From contig CAYIOA010000008.1 in NCBI GenBank assembly GCA_964364885.1, positions 1 to 26,917 on the forward strand: a stretch of DNA of 26,917 nt, given 5' to 3'. Positions 21,887-26,917 of the stretch are shown one piece after another. The notes below the pieces were generated by a model. The model ran no database searches and was not told the origin of the DNA. It saw only the letters and a list, made by a program, of their open reading frames with translations. Numbering within the stretch: the stretch's first letter is position 1; every line of letters begins with the position of its first letter. The translations under genes were made by a program, and so were the position numbers. This DNA comes from UBA73 sp964364885. Lineage in GTDB: Archaea; Nanobdellota; Nanobdellia; Pacearchaeales; GW2011-AR1.

Positions 21887-22165
21887 ATGAAAATTTTTAA
21901 AGATATTAAAAACGACCTTTTAAAAAGAAGGGAGGTTCAATTTATGATAGAATCAGATAAGAATCCCGGACTTGAGCATGTAAGGAGCCTGCTTGCTGAG
22001 AAGCTTAGCCTTCCCCATGAGCATGTAGTAATCAAAACTTTAAATAATAATTTTGGCGCAAATGACTTTTTAATTGAGGCATTTATTTATGACTCCCAGG
22101 AAGACAAGTTAAAAATAGAGCCTAAACAAAAAGTCAAAGGAGTAAAACAAGATGGCAACAACTAA
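21887..22165 (+). CDS. rps24e: Small-subunit ribosomal protein S24e (eS24)
   Basis: 92 residues. The eS24 pattern is clear: a first strand with D-x-x-N-x-L-L-K-R-R-E-V-x-F at the N-terminus, a helix with VRSLLAEKLSLP, the strand HVVIKTLNNNFG with the conserved N-F-G, and a final helix-strand region with Lys-rich tail. It starts one base after the spt4 stop and overlaps the S27ae start by 14 bases, so the four genes are surely cotranscribed. Confidence 0.95.
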   Translation: MKIFKDIKNDLLKRREVQFMIESDKNPGLEHVRSLLAEKLSLPHEHVVIKTLNNNFGANDFLIEAFIYDSQEDKLKIEPKQKVKGVKQDGNN

Positions 22166-22376
22166 GGGCGGGGCTACAGGCGTGAAAAAAGGGAAAAAAC
22201 CGCACAAAAATAAGCTAACTTCCAAGAAATACTCTCATTATAAAATTACCGATGATAAATTATTAAAGACTAATAAGAACTGCCCTAGATGCGGTCCTGG
22301 AGTTTTTTTAGCAGACCATAAAACAAGAATGTATTGCGGGAAGTGCCATTATACTGAGTTTATTGAGAAGAAGTAG
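22152..22376 (+). CDS. rps27ae: Small-subunit ribosomal protein S27ae (eS31)
   Basis: 74 residues. The basic N-terminal tail (KKGKKPHKNKLTSKK) is followed by a four-cysteine zinc finger, CPRC and CGKC, with HYKITDD and DHKTRMYCGKCHYTEF. Archaeal S27ae lacks the ubiquitin part fused to it in eukaryotes, as here. Last gene of the rpoE1 operon. Nothing is firmly assigned in the following 289 bases except the candidate minus-strand ORF and the scpA promoter. Confidence 0.95.
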   Translation: MATTKGGATGVKKGKKPHKNKLTSKKYSHYKITDDKLLKTNKNCPRCGPGVFLADHKTRMYCGKCHYTEFIEKK

Positions 22377-22451
22377 CTCTCTGTGCAGTTCTTAACAAAG
22401 AAGAAATAATCGTGCCTGATTTTAGACAGGATATTACCTTTTCTTATGTAA

Positions 22452-22637
22452 TTAACCCTTGAGAAGGATGTTTAACCCAAGCTGAAATAGATGAGCCAAA
22501 CGTCCTTCCCCGGGCAAAAAGAGGTGATAATAATAGATAGAATTGCCATATTTAAACTTTTCGGTTTGTTGTAACTCCTTAATGGGAACGTAAATTTGTT
22601 GTGCTTTTTTGAGTAATCTATCAGTAATTGGAAGCAT
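22452..22637 (-). CDS. Candidate small protein (61 residues), uncertain
   Basis: An open frame from ATG 22637 begins MLPITDRLLKKAQQIYVPIK and ends GLNILLKG. Codon choice looks like that of neighbouring genes (AT-rich third positions, ordinary amino-acid mix), and it fills the 289-base gap between S27ae and scpA. The promoter evidence is weak (a GATAAAAAAC about 21 bases upstream), no family is recognised, and its start overlaps the scpA TATA box. It could be chance or a remnant. Confidence 0.3.
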   Translation of the reverse strand: MLPITDRLLKKAQQIYVPIKELQQTEKFKYGNSIYYYHLFLPGEGRLAHLFQLGLNILLKG

Positions 22638-22647
22638 ATTTAAAGTT
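22637..22647 (+). promoter_or_regulatory. TATA box fixing the scpA start
   Basis: TATTTAAAGTT is centred about 25 bases before the ATG at 22666. The longer frame from a TTG at 22609 would start upstream of this promoter. Confidence 0.5.
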
Positions 22648-22665
22648 AGTTGTTTTTTATCGAAT

Positions 22666-23523
22666 ATGACCAAAATTCCTAACAAAGGCAGTTCCAAAAT
22701 CGGGCAGGAGCAGATTCATGGATTGTTATTTGGTGAGCAATTAAGCTGGCAGGCAATTATTTATGATTTGATTAATTCTGAGCAATTAGATCCATGGGAT
22801 ATTGATTTGGTCTTGTTGACTAATAAGTATCTTGAAAGAGTTAAAAAACTTGAGGAGGAGAATTTTTTTGTTTCGAGCAAAGTCTTATTTGCAGCGGCAT
22901 TATTATTGAGGATTAAATCTGAGATTTTATTGAATCATTATATTCCTAGTTTGGACAATATCTTGTTTGGAAAAGAAGAGAGCAAGAGCAGTAAACAGGA
23001 AAGACTTGAGCTTGATGAAGAAATTCCAGAATTAGTGCCTAGAACACCTCTTCCAAGATTCAAGAAAGTTACTTTGCAGGAATTGATGGGTGCGCTCGGC
23101 AAAGCAATTAAGACTGAAAACAGGAGAATTCGCAGGGTTGTTATAGCAAAACAGCACGAGTTTGAAACAGCGATTACGCTCCCCAGAACAAGAGTTAATC
23201 TAAAAGACCAGGTTAGGGATATTTACATGAAGATAAGAGGGATTTTTGCTTACAGAAAAACAAAACTAGCTTTTTCTGAATTGTCCGGAGTTAGTAATGA
23301 AGAAAAAATTTCTGCTTTCATTCCTCTTTTGCATTTGGATAATCAGCATAAGATACACTTGGAGCAGGAAAATCATTTTGAGGAGATTTGGATTTTGCTT
23401 AAGCATTTATATGAGGAGCAAAACGCGGAAGAACTGGAAAGAATGAAGAAGGAAGTTGAAGAGGCGTTTAAAGAATCAGAGCTTGAAACTGAGAAGGGAA
23501 AGTATAGTGAAAAACATAAATAA
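22666..23523 (+). CDS. scpA: Segregation and condensation protein ScpA
   Basis: 285 residues from the ATG supported by the TATA box. ScpA is the kleisin that bridges the two heads of an SMC dimer in chromosome organisation. The N-terminal helical domain shows LLFGEQLSWQAIIYDLI and LDPWDIDLVLLTNKYLE (the D-P-W-D-I-D signature), then LFAAALLLRIKSEILL. A charged middle linker and a C-terminal winged-helix region (about 200-260) follow. Neither ScpB nor SMC is in the window, which is usual in archaea where scpA often stands apart. Confidence 0.93.
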   Translation: MTKIPNKGSSKIGQEQIHGLLFGEQLSWQAIIYDLINSEQLDPWDIDLVLLTNKYLERVKKLEEENFFVSSKVLFAAALLLRIKSEILLNHYIPSLDNILFGKEESKSSKQERLELDEEIPELVPRTPLPRFKKVTLQELMGALGKAIKTENRRIRRVVIAKQHEFETAITLPRTRVNLKDQVRDIYMKIRGIFAYRKTKLAFSELSGVSNEEKISAFIPLLHLDNQHKIHLEQENHFEEIWILLKHLYEEQNAEELERMKKEVEEAFKESELETEKGKYSEKHK

Positions 23524-23576
23524 TTGAACAAAATAGTATGTTTTTCTCTTGATAGTCAAGGCATAATTGTTCAATT
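23522..23576. terminator. Nested inverted repeat between convergent scpA and hisS
   Basis: Outer arms AATTGAACAA (23522-23531) and TTGTTCAATT (23567-23576) pair over ten bases and enclose CTTGA-TAG-TCAAG (23548-23560) and a T-run (23541-23545). A bidirectional terminator is plausible; archaeal termination depends mainly on T-runs, so the stem may instead protect 3' ends. Confidence 0.45.
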
Positions 23577-23584
23577 TTATAGAA

Positions 23585-24805
23585 TCATTTCTTTAGTATT
23601 CTCAGCAATTGCTTTTCACTTAATAGACTCTCTTCTCCAGTTCCCATATTTTTTAATTTAAATTTGTTTTTCTCAATTTCTTCAGCGCCGATAAAAATAA
23701 CATAGGAAACTTTTAATGAATTTGCATATTCAAGCGCTTTCCCTGCTTTTTCGTATGAAACAGAGCAAGAGATATTTTCTTTTCTTAGCTTTTTAGCCAG
23801 CTTGATTGTTTCTTTATTTTGATTTATAGATATTAAAACTGCCTTTGGAATCTTTTCAGATTCCACGTTTGATAAATTAGCTATTCTTTCCAGACCAAAA
23901 GAAATTCCGACTGCGGGAATTTCTTTAGATAAAAATTTCCCGACTGTTTTGTCGTACCTGCCCCCTGCGGCTATTGAAATTTTTTCCGGTCCTTTTACTT
24001 CGAAGACATTTCCCGTATAGTAAGCGAGTCCTCTTGCCAGCAATAAATTGACTTTTGTTTTTATTCCGTATTCTTCACATTTTTCAATTAAACCTTCTAA
24101 TTCTCCAACACCAACAAAAGCGTTATTTTTGAAGAAGGATAAATCTTTATCAAGAAGCTTGAACAATGTTACAATTTGGTTTGTGCTGGCATATTTTTTT
24201 AGGTTGGTTTTTACATCATCTTCTCCTATTTTTTCTATTTTATCAAGCTCTTTCATTACGCTTATAACATTCTGGATTTCAACACTTTCTATTATTGCAC
24301 TAAGCAGTTTTTTATTATTCAGCTGAATTTCTGCGTTTATTTTTAGTTCTTTTAAAATATCAGAGAGCATGGCGAGGCATTCTGCATCTGCATTTATTGA
24401 AGAGTCTCCTACTATGTCTGCATCGCACTGTGTGAACTGCCTGAATCTTAATTGAGAAACCGGCTCGTCTCTGAAAACCTCTCCAATTTGGTATCTTTTT
24501 AAAGGAAGCTTTATATTTGGATTTTGCTTGAATATTCTCGCAAGCTGAAAAGTAAACTCGTATCTTAACCCCAGATTTCTTCCTCCTCTGTCTTTTAGTT
24601 TAAATCTCTCTGAGACAGCTTCTTCTTCGCTTGGCAGTATGTTCGAGCGCATTAATTCTTCGAATTCAACGACTGGAGTTTCAACTATGACAAAGCCGTA
24701 GAGTTTAAACCATTTTTCTATTATTTCTCTAACTGCTTTTCTTTTCAAAGATTCAGGAGGCAGAAAGTCCTGGAATCCCTTTACAGTTTCTGGTTCGAAT
24801 TTCAT
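23585..24805 (-). CDS. hisS: Histidyl-tRNA synthetase
   Basis: 406 residues from the ATG at 24805; the frame extends to 24865 but the TATA box at 24825-24836 and homologous N-termini (KGFQDFLPPES) favour the inner start. Class II motifs: motif 2 as GEVFRDEP then FRQFTQCDAD, the histidine-specific LARGLAYYTGNVFEV, and motif 3 as GISFGLERI. A C-terminal anticodon-binding domain (KAVLISINQ and on) ends the protein. The enzyme charges tRNA-His and reads its G-1:C73 pair; that tRNA gene lies about 940 bases upstream on the same strand, beyond the prenyl synthase gene. Confidence 0.96.
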   Translation of the reverse strand: MKFEPETVKGFQDFLPPESLKRKAVREIIEKWFKLYGFVIVETPVVEFEELMRSNILPSEEEAVSERFKLKDRGGRNLGLRYEFTFQLARIFKQNPNIKLPLKRYQIGEVFRDEPVSQLRFRQFTQCDADIVGDSSINADAECLAMLSDILKELKINAEIQLNNKKLLSAIIESVEIQNVISVMKELDKIEKIGEDDVKTNLKKYASTNQIVTLFKLLDKDLSFFKNNAFVGVGELEGLIEKCEEYGIKTKVNLLLARGLAYYTGNVFEVKGPEKISIAAGGRYDKTVGKFLSKEIPAVGISFGLERIANLSNVESEKIPKAVLISINQNKETIKLAKKLRKENISCSVSYEKAGKALEYANSLKVSYVIFIGAEEIEKNKFKLKNMGTGEESLLSEKQLLRILKK

Positions 24806-24824
24806 ATTCTTGATAAATGAGCTA

Positions 24825-24836
24825 GATTTAATAATT
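24825..24836 (-). promoter_or_regulatory. TATA box of hisS
   Basis: The minus strand reads ATTATTAAATCT, centred about 25 bases before the ATG at 24805. It overlaps the point where the upstream prenyl synthase gene is about to end (24840). Confidence 0.5.
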
Positions 24837-24839
24837 TTA

Positions 24840-25688
24840 CTAAGGCGCACTGAGCATTTGCTCAACTAGCCATTCCAGCTCTGAATCTTTTTGGATAGCT
24901 CTTAAATTTTTTATAATTCTTTTTTTCCTTTTTTCCAACTCTTTTTCTACTGTCTCCTCTCCCCATCTATAAACTGTTGTTCTTTTGCCTGCTTCAACTA
25001 GTGTTGGTTTTCCCACTTCCTGCGGTTTATATCTTACATCTCTCAAATCATCAAAGAGCTGATAGGCGAAGGATAAATCAACTCCGATTTTATCAAGGGT
25101 TTCTCTACAAGCGCTGCTTTTTTTTAACAAATGATATGGGAAAACGCAGCTAAAATGGATAGCTCTATTCTTTTGGAAAATTGAGTCCCTAAGCTCTTTA
25201 TCTGTTTTTTTCTGTTTTAAGTCTAATTCTTGTCCGTAGAGCATTTTTGAAATTGAATCAGACAGGAATTTGCTCGCTCTTTCACGATTTTCTATACTAA
25301 GGGGGTGGGCGAATATATCCTGCGCTATTAATTCTCTTCCTTTATTGAATAATGAGAAGGCAGTTAGTATTGCTGTATTTTCTCCATACATGCAATGCAC
25401 TGTTTTTTCTCCTCTTCTCATTTCAGCATTATCCATGCAAGGAAGGTCATCTAAAATAAGAGAAGAGCTATGAAGATATTCTATGCCGACTGCGCTATTT
25501 CTGGCATTTTTAAAATTTCCTCCGAGCATTTCATAAACTGACATCGTCAATAATGGCCTGTAGCGCTTGCTTTTTCTCAATACCAGATGCTCCTCTGCTT
25601 TTGATATTTTTGTCTTTTCTGCTGTCTCTTTTTCTATTTCTCTTTCTATTTCTTTATTGATGTAACATACCTTTTCTTCTATGTTCAT
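24840..25688 (-). CDS. Isoprenyl diphosphate synthase (GGPP/FPP synthase family)
   Basis: 282 residues from the ATG at 25688. The longer frame reaches into the tRNA-His gene and is excluded; TTTTATAATT at 25709-25718 fits 25688. The family condenses isopentenyl diphosphate units, here presumably for archaeal lipid chains. Motifs: SKRYRP where GKR-x-RP is usual, the first aspartate motif DDLPCMD (80-86), RRG (91-93) and the second, FDDLRD (212-217), followed by GKPT. The first motif has the DD-x(4)-D spacing with LPCM, common in bacterial/plastid-type enzymes rather than the DD-x-x-D of many archaeal ones. The residue before DD is Leu where His is common. Product length cannot be read. Confidence 0.92.
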   Translation of the reverse strand: MNIEEKVCYINKEIEREIEKETAEKTKISKAEEHLVLRKSKRYRPLLTMSVYEMLGGNFKNARNSAVGIEYLHSSSLILDDLPCMDNAEMRRGEKTVHCMYGENTAILTAFSLFNKGRELIAQDIFAHPLSIENRERASKFLSDSISKMLYGQELDLKQKKTDKELRDSIFQKNRAIHFSCVFPYHLLKKSSACRETLDKIGVDLSFAYQLFDDLRDVRYKPQEVGKPTLVEAGKRTTVYRWGEETVEKELEKRKKRIIKNLRAIQKDSELEWLVEQMLSAP

Positions 25689-25708
25689 TAAATAGCTGAA
25701 AATCGAGG

Positions 25709-25718
25709 TTTTATAATT
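25709..25718 (-). promoter_or_regulatory. TATA box of the prenyl synthase gene
   Basis: The minus strand reads AATTATAAAA, centred about 25 bases before ATG 25688 and lying between that ATG and the tRNA 3' end. The enzyme gene therefore need not depend on tRNA read-through. Confidence 0.55.
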
Positions 25719-25744
25719 GTTTTGGTTTGTTTGATTTTTTCCAG

Positions 25745-25816
25745 GGCGGAAAGTGGGAGTCGGACCCACGTCTTCAGCGCCACAAGCTGACATTCTACCG
25801 TTAAACTACATCCGCC
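25745..25816 (-). tRNA. trnH: tRNA-His (GTG)
   Basis: The minus strand folds as a full cloverleaf: acceptor GCGGATG with TTTCCGC, D-stem GTTT/AGAAT region, anticodon stem TCAGC/GCTGA with loop TTGTGGC (anticodon GTG), and T-arm GTGGG-TCCGACT-CCCAC. An extra 5' G (G-1) faces C73, the tRNA-His identity pair, and is encoded in the DNA. CCA is not encoded. The acceptor has a T6:T67 mismatch and a G7:T66 wobble. A T/A-rich TTTTTTAATTT at 25840-25850 is placed as its TATA box. Confidence 0.95.
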
Positions 25817-25894
25817 ATTGAATTAGTGCGCTAGAATAGTTTTTTAATTTAACTGTTTAGAAATTTATTTAAAGGGGCATTTGTTTTTTTGTTA

Positions 25895-26215
25895 ATGGCT
25901 CCGAGAAGAAAGGTTGGATATGGCGGATGGGCAGAGTTTACTCCAGATGAAGAAAGAATATTTTATGATGCTGGAGAGCAAGTCTTGTTCAATGTATGCG
26001 AAAGTGCTGCTCTTTATGCTTATTGCTATGCCAAGGAGGAGGGCATCTTCTTTAATTCAGGTAAATTTTATTCAGTTAGCGAGGCATTTAGAAGATTGTG
26101 TTGCAAGTCTTTGGCAAAGGAACTTGATAGTTTTGATGCTCCTGGAGAACTTCGCGTTTATGTTCCATCAATGGATGATGCGCGGGCGCGGATAAAATCA
26201 TATATGAAAAAATGA
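25895..26215 (+). CDS. Orphan small protein upstream of the rhomboid gene
   Basis: 106 residues from the ATG at 25895, which TTTATTTAAA (25863-25872) places about 27 bases downstream of a TATA box. The sequence begins MAPRRKVGYGGWAEF and has a helical, Cys- and Ala-containing centre (VCESAALYAYCYAKEEG) and a SVSEAFRRLCCKSLAKEL helix; no family is recognised. There is no signal peptide. Its last bases overlap the rhomboid start (ATGA overlap), so the two are cotranscribed and coupled. Confidence 0.7.
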   Translation: MAPRRKVGYGGWAEFTPDEERIFYDAGEQVLFNVCESAALYAYCYAKEEGIFFNSGKFYSVSEAFRRLCCKSLAKELDSFDAPGELRVYVPSMDDARARIKSYMKK

Positions 26216-26784
26216 GATTTAGATTTTACGCTATTAAGCTTTGTATCATTATTATTCTGGTTTTTTTAGTTCAAATTTTTATTTCTGCCTTTAGCGAGCT
26301 GTTTGTTTTGAATGAATTGTCCTGGAGCCAACCTTGGAGGTTTATAAGCTCTATTTTTTTGCATGGAGGCTTGGCTCATTTGGTTCTGAATTTGTTTGCT
26401 TTAATGCTATTTGGAAGTATTCTTGAAAAATTAATAGGAGGGAGGAGATTTTTAATTGTCTTCTTTATTACAGGGATTATTGCTAACTTGATATCTATCA
26501 ATTTTTATTCAAGTTCTTTGGGAGCTTCTGGAGCTATTTTTGGAATTATTGGAGCTTTGATTTTTATTAGACCTATGATGATTGTTTGGGCTTTTGGAAT
26601 GCCAATGCCTATATTTGTAGCTGGAATTCTGTGGACAATTGGAGATATATTAGGAGCTTATGGATTTTTCAGCGGGAATCCAATTGATAATACAGGAAAC
26701 TTGGCGCATATTTCTGGAATTGTTTTTGGTTTGTTGTTTGGCGCACAGTTTAGAAGAGTTGCGTTGCGAAGAAGGAGAGTATAA
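26212..26784 (+). CDS. Rhomboid-family intramembrane serine protease
   Basis: 190 residues, a minimal rhomboid with about six membrane helices. The key residues are present: HGGLAHLVLN (51-60) with the H-x-x-x-N pair, GASGAIFG (104-111) with the nucleophile Ser106, and NLAHISGIVFG (163-173) with the catalytic His166. An Arg-rich end (181-189) should be cytosolic. Rhomboids cut single-pass membrane proteins within or near the membrane; possible local substrates are the single-pass surface proteins at 18404-20902, but this is only a guess from proximity. The start overlaps the preceding gene by four bases. Confidence 0.92.
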   Translation: MRFRFYAIKLCIIIILVFLVQIFISAFSELFVLNELSWSQPWRFISSIFLHGGLAHLVLNLFALMLFGSILEKLIGGRRFLIVFFITGIIANLISINFYSSSLGASGAIFGIIGALIFIRPMMIVWAFGMPMPIFVAGILWTIGDILGAYGFFSGNPIDNTGNLAHISGIVFGLLFGAQFRRVALRRRRV

Positions 26785-26802
26785 CAAAATATAAATAAAA
26801 GT

Positions 26803-26917
26803 GATGCCAAGATTCTTGACAAACCACGCACTTCAGTGCGTGGAGAATCTTGGACATCCAAAAATCCAGACAAACTGCGGACTTTAGTCCGCAGTAAAAC
26901 ACAAGGATTTTTTGATA
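26803..26917. repeat. Cluster C: two tandem two-tier hairpin elements
   Basis: Unit 1: outer arms CCAAGATTCT (26807-26816) and AGAATCTTGG (26844-26853), extended by GATG/CATC with one bulge, enclose CCACGCAC-TTCA-GTGCGTGG (26824-26843). Unit 2: outer arms AAAAATCC (26860-26867) and GGATTTTT (26905-26912) enclose CTGCGGAC-TTTA-GTCCGCAG (26875-26894). In both, GACAAA fills the 5' linker before the inner stem. The element may continue past the window edge. Confidence 0.85.

Noticed and set aside
25689..25793. N-terminal extension of the prenyl synthase
   Set aside because: It lies upstream of the gene's TATA box and overlaps the tRNA-His gene.
26658..26873. 71-codon minus-strand frame at the right end
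   Set aside because: It is antisense to the rhomboid gene and runs through the palindromes of cluster C.

Overview
The window looks like a chromosomal segment of a small-genome, AT-rich archaeon, most likely a DPANN lineage of the Pacearchaeota/Woesearchaeota kind. The archaeal assignment rests on aIF5B, aIF2-gamma, ribosomal proteins S6e, S24e and S27ae, Rpo7 (RpoE1) and Spt4. TATA-like boxes centred about 24-28 bases before most start codons point to mainly leaderless mRNAs. The DPANN assignment is an inference from gene order, very short intergenic gaps and the many small orphan proteins.

Layout. 1-443: N-terminal part of a reverse transcriptase (minus strand) that runs off the left edge. 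626-4308: an orphan membrane-anchored protein with a twin-arginine-like N-terminus, a large secreted protein, and a 51-residue protein divergently transcribed from a shared palindromic TATA box. 4319-7742: tRNA-dihydrouridine synthase, DEAD-box helicase and class-2 dihydroorotate dehydrogenase, all on minus. 7743-8082: intergenic, rich in hairpins. 8083-12927: PC4-like DNA-binding protein, an orphan, aIF5B, S6e, an HTH protein and aIF2-gamma. 12928-13128: a second hairpin cluster. 13129-16107: UvrD-like helicase fused to a Cas4/RecB-type Fe-S nuclease. 16109-20902: a three-gene minus-strand unit encoding two paralogous Ig-like membrane proteins and a 744-residue coiled-coil protein with a perfect 261-bp tandem duplication. 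20992-22376: rpo7-small ORF-spt4-S24e-S27ae operon. 22666-25816: ScpA, then HisRS, a prenyl diphosphate synthase and tRNA-His on minus. 25895-26784: a small orphan overlapping a rhomboid protease. 26803-26917: tandem two-tier hairpins.

Most of the window is information processing: initiation factors, ribosomal proteins, RNA polymerase and Spt4, tRNA-His with its synthetase, tRNA modification and RNA helicase, with ScpA and the helicase-nuclease for DNA maintenance. The accessory content has three points of interest. (1) A family of nested palindromic elements with an inner ACTTTAGT-type hairpin and outer AAAATCC/GGATTTT arms lies between genes, and pieces of it also lie inside one small coding gene. 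(2) The 16109-20902 unit could span the cell envelope: a cohesin-like external domain, Ig-like stalks, a membrane segment, a cytosolic coiled-coil tail and a soluble coiled-coil partner. (3) A reverse-transcriptase fragment resembles those of diversity-generating retroelements, but no template or variable repeat is visible here.

All family calls were made by reading motifs, without database searches. Several start codons were moved inward from the longest reading frame because the TATA box position or tRNA overlap rules out the longer form.
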